64,000 nt of DNA from Frigoribacterium sp. CFBP 13712 (GTDB lineage: Bacteria; Actinomycetota; Actinomycetes; Actinomycetales; Microbacteriaceae). Below the pieces are notes generated by a model. That model saw nothing but the letters and a program-made list of their open reading frames with translations, did not search any database and was not told where the DNA came from. How positions within the stretch are numbered: the stretch's first letter is position 1; each line of letters opens with the position of its first letter. The translations under genes were made by a program, and so were the position numbers. The DNA lies in NCBI RefSeq assembly GCF_014842255.1, contig NZ_JACYVH010000005.1:124023-188022 (forward strand), written 5' to 3'. Shown one piece after another: positions 56,868 to 64,000 of the stretch.

Positions 56868-58118
56868 TCACCCGTTGCCGACGCTGCAGGTCTCTTCCGC
56901 TGCGGTCTGCCCGGAGATGGTCGAGGGCAGCGTCGAGACGGGCGCCTCGGTGGCAGGTGCCGTGGGCGCGGCCTCCGCGTCGGCCGCAGGAGTCGACGGG
57001 CTGGCGGGCGCGGAAGGCGCCGCGCTGGGATCCTGAGCGACGGATGCGCGACCGTTGCTCTCGTCGCCGACCGTGAACTTGGTGTCGGCCGCCAGCGCCG
57101 CGTTCAACGTCGCCGCATCGGCTTCGGACGCCACGACCCGGTTCGAGTCGTAGGGGTCGTCGACGACGGGGTACTGGACGAAGACGATCTCGGCCGGCGA
57201 GAGATCCCGTGCGGCGTAGGCCAGCTGCACGAGCGTGTCGGGGGAGTTCAGCGTCGACGAGAGCTCCATGTTGCTGAGCGCCGCGGAGGCGAGCTTGTAG
57301 AGCGTCGCCGGGTTGGACAGCGTGCCGACGGAGAGGATCTGCCGCATCATGGCCGACAGGAAGACCTGCTGGGAGCTGATCCGCGCGAGGTCGCTCCCGT
57401 CGCCGACGCCGTGACGGGTGCGCAGGAACGCCAGAGCGTCGACGCCCTGCAGGGAGTGCGTCCCGGGGGAGAGGTCCAGGCCGCTGTCCGTGTCCGTGAT
57501 CTGCTGGGCGACGCAGACGTCGACCCCGCCCAGGGCGTTGGACATCTCGATGACGCCGTCGAAGGTGATCGCCGAGGCGTAGGGGATCGCGAGCCCGGTG
57601 ATGGACTCGACCGTGGACACCGTGCAGGAGAGCCCACCGCGATCGAGGGTGGTGTTGAACTGGACGCGGCTCTCGGCCGGGTAGTACGTGCCGTCGGGTC
57701 CCGTGCAGTCGGGGACGGAGACGATCATGTCGCGGGGGAAGCTCACGGCGCTCATCTGGGAGTGGTCCTCCGAGAGGTGCACGAGGATCGTCACGTCGTT
57801 GCGAGCGCCGTCCGTCGTGCCGGCGTCGATCTGACTGTCGGCGGCTCGGACGTCCGTGCCGACGAGGAGGATGTTCGCCCCGCCGGTGATCTCGGAGATC
57901 CGGACGTCCTGGACGGTGTCCTCGTTACCCAGCACGACCGTCGACACCTCGGAGGTGGCCGAACGGACGGCGATGGCCGCCACCGATGCGCCGCTGACGA
58001 GCACGACGGCGAGCCCACCCGCCACGAGGGCGAGCAGAGGGCGGACCGGACCTCGACGTCGCAGCCGCCCGTGACGGGCGATGCCGCGGGGGCTCGTCGG
58101 AGTGGTTCGTCCGGGCAT
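56868..58118 (-). CDS. LytR-CpsA-Psr (LCP) family glycopolymer transferase
   Basis: LCP enzymes attach teichoic-acid-like or other glycopolymers to peptidoglycan. The 416-residue protein has an Arg-rich cytoplasmic start, one membrane helix (about 26-50) and an extracellular LCP domain: ANILLVGTDVRAADSQIDAG, ARNDVTILVHLS, MSAVSFPRDMIVSVP (conserved Arg and Asp) and ALAFLRTRHGVGDGSDLARI. The last ~70 residues are an Ala/Pro/Ser tail. ATG 58118 is chosen because AGGGAG lies five bases ahead; an in-frame ATG at 58139 is the alternative. It is transcribed against the ribosomal operon and splits map from infA. Confidence 0.92.
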   Translation of the reverse strand: MPGRTTPTSPRGIARHGRLRRRGPVRPLLALVAGGLAVVLVSGASVAAIAVRSATSEVSTVVLGNEDTVQDVRISEITGGANILLVGTDVRAADSQIDAGTTDGARNDVTILVHLSEDHSQMSAVSFPRDMIVSVPDCTGPDGTYYPAESRVQFNTTLDRGGLSCTVSTVESITGLAIPYASAITFDGVIEMSNALGGVDVCVAQQITDTDSGLDLSPGTHSLQGVDALAFLRTRHGVGDGSDLARISSQQVFLSAMMRQILSVGTLSNPATLYKLASAALSNMELSSTLNSPDTLVQLAYAARDLSPAEIVFVQYPVVDDPYDSNRVVASEADAATLNAALAADTKFTVGDESNGRASVAQDPSAAPSAPASPSTPAADAEAAPTAPATEAPVSTLPSTISGQTAAEETCSVGNG

Positions 58119-58176
58119 TCGGGCTCCCTGTCTCGGCATGTCTCGACGATCCGGCGTGTCGCATCGACAACGCAGG

Positions 58177-58206
58177 TTGCTGAACTATAGCGGCATCACA
58201 TAAGAT
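58177..58206 (+). promoter_or_regulatory. Promoter of infA-rpmJ-rpsM
   Basis: TTGCTG (58177-58182), 18 bases, TAAGAT (58201-58206). Divergent from the LCP gene; the spacer contains CTATAG, whose complement could serve as a -10 for that gene. Confidence 0.65.
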
Positions 58207-58297
58207 CGACCCTTGGTGTCTTGTGTCGGCTTCATCTGACAGAGGGCACCGCATCCCCGCACGACCAACACCCCCGAACCTGAGCGACAGTGAGGCT

Positions 58298-58519
58298 ATG
58301 GCCAAAAAAGACGGTGTCATCGAAATCGAAGGCGCAGTGATCGAGGCTCTTCCCAACGCGATGTTCCGCGTTGAGTTGACGAACGGCCACCGAGTTCTCG
58401 CCCACATCTCCGGCAAGATGCGTCAGCACTACATCCGCATCCTCCCCGAAGACCGCGTGATCGTCGAACTCTCGCCCTACGACTTGACCCGCGGCCGGAT
58501 CGTCTACCGCTACAAGTAG
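58298..58519 (+). CDS. infA: Translation initiation factor IF-1
   Basis: A 73-residue OB-fold protein: [40 protein letters not shown] and [23 protein letters not shown] 58298 is preceded by GTGAGG. Full length and unmodified. Confidence 0.98.
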   Translation: MAKKDGVIEIEGAVIEALPNAMFRVELTNGHRVLAHISGKMRQHYIRILPEDRVIVELSPYDLTRGRIVYRYK

Positions 58520-58538
58520 GGCGTGCTGGAAAGGAACG

Positions 58539-58558
58539 GCCCCGCGCACCCGCGGGGC
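58539..58558 (+). terminator. Hairpin between infA and rpmJ
   Basis: GCCCCGCG (58539-58546) and CGCGGGGC (58551-58558) pair perfectly around CACC. It may balance infA and r-protein transcript levels. Confidence 0.55.
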
Positions 58559-58587
58559 ACGAAGCCAGCGAGATCAAGGAATCAGCA

Positions 58588-58704
58588 ATGAAGGTCAACC
58601 CCAGCGTCAAGCCCATCTGCGAGCACTGCAAGGTGATCCGCCGCAAGGGCAACGTCATGGTCATCTGCAAGAGCAACCCGCGCCACAAGCAGCGTCAGGG
58701 CTAG
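58588..58704 (+). CDS. rpmJ: 50S ribosomal protein L36
   Basis: A 38-residue L36, [20 protein letters not shown] at the start. The zinc ligands C11, C14, C27 and H32 are all present (the C+ form). AAGGA lies about ten bases before ATG 58588. A 177-base gap to rpsM follows and can form a GGGCCGG/CCGGCCC hairpin at 58739-58756. Confidence 0.97.
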   Translation: MKVNPSVKPICEHCKVIRRKGNVMVICKSNPRHKQRQG

Positions 58705-58881
58705 CTCTCAGGCCGCGTCCGCGCGGTCTGAAGATGCCGGGCCGGTGAGCCGGCCCACAGCAACATCGACAAAGCAGCACCAGAACCACGAACGCTCCGG
58801 CGGTCGCGGGGACACCCCGGGGCGGAGGCCCGGGCACCGGTGCTGTGACAGACCTCCACCACTCTCTGAGGAGAAGCCACC

Positions 58882-59256
58882 ATGGCACGTCTAGCAGGCG
58901 TTGACATCCCGCGCGACAAGCGCGTGGAAGTCGCACTGACCTACATCTACGGAGTCGGCCGCACCCGTGCGCTCCAGACTCTCGCTGACACCGAGATCGA
59001 CGGCAACATCCGCGTCAAGGACCTGACGGACGACCAGCTCGTCCTTCTCCGCGACCACATCGAGGGCAACTTCAAGGTAGAGGGTGACCTCCGTCGCGAG
59101 GTCGCCGCCGACATCCGCCGCAAGGTCGAGATCGGCAGCTACGAAGGCATCCGCCACCGCCGCGGTCTGCCTGTCCGTGGACAGCGCACCAAGACGAACG
59201 CTCGTACCCGCAAGGGCCCGAAGCGCACCGTCGCCGGCAAGAAGAAGGCTCGATAG
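58882..59256 (+). CDS. rpsM: 30S ribosomal protein S13
   Basis: S13 contacts the P-site tRNA and the 50S subunit. The 124-residue protein reads [40 protein letters not shown] and [28 protein letters not shown] lies nine bases ahead of ATG 58882. Typical length. Confidence 0.98.
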   Translation: MARLAGVDIPRDKRVEVALTYIYGVGRTRALQTLADTEIDGNIRVKDLTDDQLVLLRDHIEGNFKVEGDLRREVAADIRRKVEIGSYEGIRHRRGLPVRGQRTKTNARTRKGPKRTVAGKKKAR

Positions 59257-59301
59257 GCCCCGGCTCCCGCCGTACTCGCCCTTAGGTTGTAGGAGAAAAA
59301 A

Positions 59302-59700
59302 TTGGCAGCACCGAAGTCGGCCGCGCGTAAGCCCCGCCGCAAAGAGAAGAAGAACGTCGCTGTGGGTCAGGCCCACATCAAGAGCACGTTCAACAACACC
59401 ATTGTTTCGATCACCGACCCCTCGGGTGCCGTGCTGAGCTGGGCTTCGTCCGGCGCCGTCGGCTTCAAGGGCTCGCGCAAGTCGACGCCCTTCGCCGCGC
59501 AGCTCGCGGCCGAGTCGGCTGCACGACAGGCGCAGGAGCACGGCGTCAAGAAGGTCGACGTGTTCGTCAAGGGTCCGGGTTCCGGTCGCGAGACGGCGAT
59601 CCGCTCGCTCCAGGCCGCAGGCCTCGAGGTGGGTTCGATCAACGACGTCACCCCGCAGGCGCACAACGGCTGCCGCCCGCCGAAGCGTCGTCGCGTCTAA
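59302..59700 (+). CDS. rpsK: 30S ribosomal protein S11
   Basis: S11 forms part of the 30S platform. The 132-residue product has [40 protein letters not shown] and [23 protein letters not shown] 59302 is the start, with AGGAG eleven bases ahead. rpsD does not follow as in E. coli; a long hairpin and rpoA come next. Confidence 0.98.
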   Translation: MAAPKSAARKPRRKEKKNVAVGQAHIKSTFNNTIVSITDPSGAVLSWASSGAVGFKGSRKSTPFAAQLAAESAARQAQEHGVKKVDVFVKGPGSGRETAIRSLQAAGLEVGSINDVTPQAHNGCRPPKRRRV

Positions 59701-59710
59701 CTGAGTTACC

Positions 59711-59761
59711 GCCCGTCGCGCCTCCCTCACCCGGTATCAGGGTCGAGGAGGCGCGGCGGGC
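59711..59761 (+). terminator. Long hairpin between rpsK and rpoA with GGAGGCGCG-type arms
   Basis: The 15 bases at 59711-59725, ending CGCGCCTCC, pair with 59747-59761, starting GGAGGCGCG, with one G-U pair; ACCC/GGGT can pair inside the loop. A further AAGAGTC/GACTCTT pair lies at 59849-59870, closer to rpoA. Confidence 0.75.
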
Positions 59762-59888
59762 TACACCGCGTTCGCACCGCCTCCTGCACCACCGGCAGGG
59801 GCATCACAACTCAACAGACCCGACCGGCCCGCCACCTGTCGTACCGCCAAGAGTCATATAGCGGACTCTTCGCCGAAAGGAATCCACA

Positions 59889-60881
59889 GTGCTCATTGCA
59901 CAGCGCCCCACCCTCACCGAGGAGAACATCTCGGAGTTCCGTTCACGCTTCGTGATCGAACCCCTCGAGCCCGGTTTCGGCTACACCCTCGGCAACTCGC
60001 TGCGCCGCACTCTTCTGTCGTCGATCCCCGGAGCCGCTGTCACCAGCATCCGCATCGACGGTGTGCTGCACGAGTTCACCACCGTCCCCGGTGTGAAAGA
60101 AGACGTCACCGAGGTCATCCTCAACATCAAGCAGCTCGTCGTCTCGAGCGAGCACGACGAGCCCATCACGGCGTACCTGCGCAAGCAGGGTGCCGGTCAG
60201 GTCACGGCCGCCGACATCTCGGCTCCCGCCGGTGTCGAGATCCACAACCCCGAGCTGGTCATCGCGACCCTGAACGACAAGGCCAAGTTCGAACTCGAGC
60301 TGACCATCGAGCGTGGCCGCGGCTACGTCTCCGCCGTCCAGAACCGCAGCGAGTTCAGCGAAGCGGGTCAGATCCCCATCGACTCGATCTACTCGCCCGT
60401 TCTCAAGGTGACCTACCGCGTCGAGGCGACTCGTGCCGGTGAGCGCACCGACTTCGACCGCCTGGTCGTCGACGTCGAGACGAAGCCGGCGATCTCGCCG
60501 CGCGACGCCATCGCGTCGGCCGGTCGCACGCTGACCGAGCTCTTCGGCCTGGCCCGCGAGCTCAACACCGCTGCCGAGGGCATCGAGATCGGCCCCGCGC
60601 CGGTCGACGCCGTCCTCTCGAGCGAGCTGCAGACTCCGATCGAAGACCTCGATCTCTCGGTCCGCAGCTACAACTGCCTGAAGCGCGAGGGCATCAACAC
60701 GGTGTCCGAGCTCGTCGCCCTCTCGGAGACGCAGCTCATGAACATCCGCAACTTCGGTCAGAAGTCGGTCGACGAGGTGAAGGACAAGCTCGTGGAGCTC
60801 GGCCTCTCGCTCAAGGACACGGTCCCCGGGTTCGACGGAGCCCACTTCTACAGCGGCTACGACGAGGAAGAGACCAACTAG
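59889..60881 (+). CDS. rpoA: RNA polymerase alpha subunit RpoA
   Basis: RpoA dimerises to start polymerase assembly and reads UP elements. The 330-residue protein has the N-terminal domain ([40 protein letters not shown]) and the C-terminal domain from ~245 ([40 protein letters not shown]). GTG 59889 follows AAAGGA. Normal length with a short acidic tail. Confidence 0.98.
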   Translation: MLIAQRPTLTEENISEFRSRFVIEPLEPGFGYTLGNSLRRTLLSSIPGAAVTSIRIDGVLHEFTTVPGVKEDVTEVILNIKQLVVSSEHDEPITAYLRKQGAGQVTAADISAPAGVEIHNPELVIATLNDKAKFELELTIERGRGYVSAVQNRSEFSEAGQIPIDSIYSPVLKVTYRVEATRAGERTDFDRLVVDVETKPAISPRDAIASAGRTLTELFGLARELNTAAEGIEIGPAPVDAVLSSELQTPIEDLDLSVRSYNCLKREGINTVSELVALSETQLMNIRNFGQKSVDEVKDKLVELGLSLKDTVPGFDGAHFYSGYDEEETN

Positions 60882-60932
60882 GTCTCGTCTCCCGACGCCC
60901 TGATCATCTTCGACAGCTAGGAAACAACGATC

Positions 60933-61496
60933 ATGCCCAAGCCCACCAAGGGTCCCCGCCTCGGAGGCGGCCCGGCTCACGAGCGTCTGATGCTCGCGAA
61001 CCTCGCCGCGTCGCTCTTCGAGCACAAGAGCATCAAGACGACCGAGACGAAGGCCAAGCGCCTCCGCCCCGTCGCCGAGCGCCTCGTCACCTTCGCGAAG
61101 CGGGGCGACCTCGCGTCGCGTCGTCGTGCGATGCAGACGCTGCGCAACAACAAGGACGCCGCGCACATGCTCTTCACCGAGATCGCGCCGCTCGTCGAGA
61201 ACCGTGAGGGCGGCTACACCCGCATCACGAAGCTCGGCTTCCGCAAGGGCGACAACGCCTCGATGGTGTCGATCGAGCTCGTGCTCGAGCCCGTCACCCC
61301 CAAGGTGAAGTCGTCGAGCAGCACGTCGGCCCCCGCGGCCGCCGCGCCCGCCGAAGAGGCCCCGGTCGAGGAGACCGAGACCGTCGAGGAGTCGGCACCC
61401 GTCGAGACCGAGACCGAGACGGCTGCCGCCGACGAGGTCGAGACCGACGCCGCCGAGAAGTCGGACGACGCCGCGAAGTCGGACGACACGAAGTAG
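60933..61496 (+). CDS. rplQ: 50S ribosomal protein L17, with acidic C-terminal tail
   Basis: L17 lies on the 50S solvent face. The conserved part (1-120) has [40 protein letters not shown] and [20 protein letters not shown]. About 65 extra residues follow, rich in Glu, Ala, Thr and Asp, giving 187 residues against ~120-130. The tail keeps the codon pattern of the gene and ends just before a strong terminator, so it is real. AGGAAAC lies ahead of ATG 60933. Confidence 0.96.
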   Translation: MPKPTKGPRLGGGPAHERLMLANLAASLFEHKSIKTTETKAKRLRPVAERLVTFAKRGDLASRRRAMQTLRNNKDAAHMLFTEIAPLVENREGGYTRITKLGFRKGDNASMVSIELVLEPVTPKVKSSSSTSAPAAAAPAEEAPVEETETVEESAPVETETETAAADEVETDAAEKSDDAAKSDDTK

Positions 61497-61509
61497 TCCC
61501 GTTCCGCTT

Positions 61510-61547
61510 CGAAGGGCCCCGCAGCATCCGTGCTGCGGGGCCCTTCG
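61510..61547 (+). terminator. Terminator of the alpha operon
   Basis: A perfect 17-bp stem (61510-61526 with 61531-61547, starting CGAAGGGCCCCGC) and the tetraloop TCCG. No T-run. It closes the ribosomal supercluster. Confidence 0.85.
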
Positions 61548-61686
61548 GCGTCTCCGGTCCACCGCATGGGGGGCTGCGGTGTACCCCTCTCGGGGGGTGT
61601 TCATCTCGGCGACATGTGACAGAAACCTGTGAAGGAGCCAAGAAACGTAGGGTCGATTCATCCCTGCCTCTCCGACGAAGGATCAC

Positions 61687-64000
61687 ATGTCCGTTCGCCC
61701 CCGCCCTCTGACCCGGAAGCACATCGCCGTCGCGACCGGGTTCGCTCTCCTCGTCACACCCCTCGTCCCCTTCACCGCGGCGACCGCTGCGCCCGCGACG
61801 TCGACCGCCACCGCCGTGGCCGGCGGCCTGGTCATCGACGAGGCCTACCTGAAGGGCGGCAGCGCCAACGCACCCTTCACGAACAAGTTCGTGGAGCTCT
61901 ACAACCCCACGACCAGCGCGGTGACTCTGGCGGGCTGGTCACTGCAGTACCGTGCGGCCACGGCCAGCGCGGTCTCGGGTGTCGGCGCCCTCGCCGGCAC
62001 CGTCCCCGCAGGCGGCAGCTTCCTCGTCCAGCTCGGCAGCAACGGCACCACGGGTGAGGCCCTGCCGACGCCCGACGCCACGCTGGGTCTGAACCCGAGC
62101 GGCTCGACAGGCACCATCGTGCTGTCGGACCAGGCGACGGCCGTGACCCTGCCGACCGGCGCCTCCTCGGTGGGTGTCGACGGAGTCGTCGACCTGCTCG
62201 GCTACGGCACCTCGAACACCTACGAGACCACGGTCGCGGCGACCTCCGGCGGCAACGCCGTCCCCAACTCGCTGACGCGCACCGACCATGTCGACACCGA
62301 CGTGAACGCCGCCGACTTCAGCGTCACCGCCGACGTCACGCCTCGGAACTCGGCCGGCGGCGGCGACGTGCCGACCGACCCCGACGAGCCCGAGCTGCCG
62401 ACCGAGCCGACTCCCGCGGTCGACGTCACGATCGCCGAGCTGCAGGGGACGACCGATACGAGTCCGTTCGCCGGGCAGCGCGTGACCACCCGCGGCGTCG
62501 TGACCGCGGCGTACCCGACCGGCGGTCTGAACGGCTACGTCATCCAGACTCCGGGCACCGGAGGCGCGCTCGACTCCGCGACGCACGTCGCGTCGGACGC
62601 GGTCTTCGTCTACTCCTCGGCCACCGCCTCCTCGGTGTCCATCGGCGACTACGTCGAGACCACCGGCACGGCGAGCGAGTACTTCGGTCTGACCCAGCTG
62701 ACCGTCGCCACCGCCGCAGACCTCGCCGTGCTCGACGCCGCGTCCGTGACGGCGCCGGTGCCCGCGACGGTCGGGTTCCCCGAGACCGACGCCGAGCGCG
62801 AGGAGCTCGAGAGCATGCTCATCGCGCCGCAGGGCGACTTCACCGTCAGTGACGTCTACACGACGAACCAGTACGGGGAGGTCGTGCTGGCCTCCGGCAC
62901 GAAGCCGCTCATCCAGCCGACCGAGGTCGCCCGCCCGGGCAGTGCCGAGTACACGGCGACGGTCGCCGACAACGCCGCCCGGAAGCTCGTGCTCGACGAC
63001 GGCTCGTCGGTGAACTTCTTCACGGCCTCGAACCAGGGGATCCCTGTGCCGTACCTCTCGACCGAGGCCCCCGTCACCGTGGGCGCGGCCGTGACCTTCG
63101 ACGAGCCGCTCGTGCTCGACTTCCGCAACTCCAGCTGGAAGCTGCAGCCCACCGAGCGGATCACCGGCGACACCGACACGGCCGACCTGCCCGTCTCGTT
63201 CGAGGACATCCGTGAGGCGGCGCCCCGCGACGTCGGGGGAGACCTGCGCCTCGCCGGCTTCAACGTGCTGAACTACTTCCCCACGACGGGCGACCAGCTG
63301 AGCGGCTGCACGTACTACACCGACCGCTTCGGCAACCCGGTGACCGTCCAGGGCGGCTGCGACGCGCGAGGCGCCGCGAACCAGGCGAGCTTCGAGCGTC
63401 AGCAGGCGAAGATCGTGGCCGCCATCAACGGCCTCGACGCCGACGTCGTGTCGCTCGAGGAGATCGAGAACTCGGCCCGCTTCGGACAGGACCGCGACGC
63501 GGCGCTCTCGACCCTGGTCGACGCGCTGAACGCCGACCTGGGTGCCGACGAGTGGGCGTTCGTGCCGTCCCCCGCGACCGTCCCCGCCAACGAGGACGTC
63601 ATCCGCCTGGCCTTCATCTACAAGAAGGCCACCGCGGAGACCGTCGGCGAGTCGCGCATCCTGACGGACGCCCCGGCGTTCAGCAACGCCCGTCAGCCGC
63701 TGGCGCAGACCTTCGCGCCCGTCGGCGCCCCCGCAGACGCCGACTTCGTCGTCATCGCGAACCACTTCAAGTCGAAGGGCAGCGGGTCGGGGGTCGACGC
63801 CGACCTCGGTGACGGGCAGGGCGCCTCGAACGCCTCGCGCGTCAACCAGGCGGAGGCGCTGGCCGACTTCTCGACGCGGGTCCAGTCCGACGCCGGGACC
63901 GACAAGGCGTTCCTGGTCGGCGACTTCAACGCCTACTCGCAGGAGGACCCGATCGAGGTGCTGCGCGACGCCGGCTACACCGACCTGGGCTCGACCGAGA
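61687..64000 (+). CDS. Secreted ExeM/NucH-family endonuclease with lamin-tail domain (3' end outside window)
   Basis: The open frame runs from ATG 61687 (GAAGGA ahead) off the right edge, 771 codons visible. A signal peptide (about 1-35, ending near AATAAPA) is followed by a lamin-tail domain (about 46-175) with LVIDEAYLKGGSANAPFTNK and FVELYNPTTSAVTLAGWSLQ. An OB-like region follows (about 250-350). The exonuclease/endonuclease/phosphatase domain starts near 520: LRLAGFNVLNYFPTTG, DADVVSLEEIENSARFGQDR, VIANHFKSKGSGSG and FLVGDFNAYSQEDPIEVL, which carry the metal-binding Glu, the His and Asp/Asn residues of the fold. Such enzymes degrade extracellular DNA for biofilm release or phosphate supply. 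Confidence 0.92.
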   Translation, partial: MSVRPRPLTRKHIAVATGFALLVTPLVPFTAATAAPATSTATAVAGGLVIDEAYLKGGSANAPFTNKFVELYNPTTSAVTLAGWSLQYRAATASAVSGVGALAGTVPAGGSFLVQLGSNGTTGEALPTPDATLGLNPSGSTGTIVLSDQATAVTLPTGASSVGVDGVVDLLGYGTSNTYETTVAATSGGNAVPNSLTRTDHVDTDVNAADFSVTADVTPRNSAGGGDVPTDPDEPELPTEPTPAVDVTIAELQGTTDTSPFAGQRVTTRGVVTAAYPTGGLNGYVIQTPGTGGALDSATHVASDAVFVYSSATASSVSIGDYVETTGTASEYFGLTQLTVATAADLAVLDAASVTAPVPATVGFPETDAEREELESMLIAPQGDFTVSDVYTTNQYGEVVLASGTKPLIQPTEVARPGSAEYTATVADNAARKLVLDDGSSVNFFTASNQGIPVPYLSTEAPVTVGAAVTFDEPLVLDFRNSSWKLQPTERITGDTDTADLPVSFEDIREAAPRDVGGDLRLAGFNVLNYFPTTGDQLSGCTYYTDRFGNPVTVQGGCDARGAANQASFERQQAKIVAAINGLDADVVSLEEIENSARFGQDRDAALSTLVDALNADLGADEWAFVPSPATVPANEDVIRLAFIYKKATAETVGESRILTDAPAFSNARQPLAQTFAPVGAPADADFVVIANHFKSKGSGSGVDADLGDGQGASNASRVNQAEALADFSTRVQSDAGTDKAFLVGDFNAYSQEDPIEVLRDAGYTDLGSTE

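Overview
The window is very GC-rich and densely packed, with short intergenic gaps, many GTG and TTG starts and 4-base start/stop overlaps. It codes for a flagellum, rpoBC and the ribosomal-protein operons of a flagellated high-GC Gram-positive bacterium. The protein style (L15 and S5 with low-complexity tails, a short Adk, an RpoB of the actinobacterial kind) points to Actinomycetota, most likely the family Microbacteriaceae (a Curtobacterium- or Frigoribacterium-like genus). The genus cannot be fixed from the sequence alone.

Region 1 (1-24718) is the flagellar motor, export and hook cluster, all on the plus strand: fliG (5' end outside the window), fliH, fliI, fliJ, an NlpC/P60 wall hydrolase, fliK, flgD, flgE; then flbD, motA, motB, fliM, fliN, fliO, fliP, fliQ, fliR, flhB, flhA, an FlhF-like gene without a P-loop, and csrA. 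A four-gene block splits it at 7861-13125: a family-2 glycosyltransferase with a coupled membrane protein, and on the minus strand a YitT-type protein and a small membrane protein. Three sites with the spacing TAAC-N15-G(C/T)CGA(T/G)AG precede fliH, flbD and fliM and look like sigma-28 (FliA/SigD) flagellar promoters.

Region 2 (24719-28232) holds a 36-codon open frame, an ABC ATPase and an FtsX-like permease, translationally coupled to one another. They lie between two exact 34-bp direct repeats. The right repeat is the 3' end of a spermidine-synthase-like gene and the left one is a detached copy of it, which suggests a module inserted at the end of that gene.

Region 3 (27995-41914) is the transcription and translation core: rpoB-rpoC, an acetyltransferase and a membrane protein, rpsL-rpsG-fusA-tuf with promoter and terminators, and a small MT0933-like antitoxin. 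Region 4 (41931-43828) has a topoisomerase IB and an orphan DarT-like ADP-ribosyltransferase. Region 5 (43829-61547) is the S10-spc-alpha supercluster from rpsJ to rplQ, including secY, adk, map, infA, rpmJ, rpsM, rpsK and rpoA, with a minus-strand LytR-CpsA-Psr gene inside; rpsN (S14) is missing from its usual place. The window ends inside a secreted ExeM/NucH-type nuclease with a lamin-tail domain.

Three dispersed sequence families deserve attention. One is a 63-bp palindromic element, found between genes and twice in frame inside fliO. One is a 34-bp palindrome family, four copies in one frame inside fliK. The third is the 9-mer GGAGGCGCG, counted 35 times on the two strands, which also forms the arms of several intergenic hairpins. 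No tRNA, rRNA, CRISPR array, transposase or integrase was seen.
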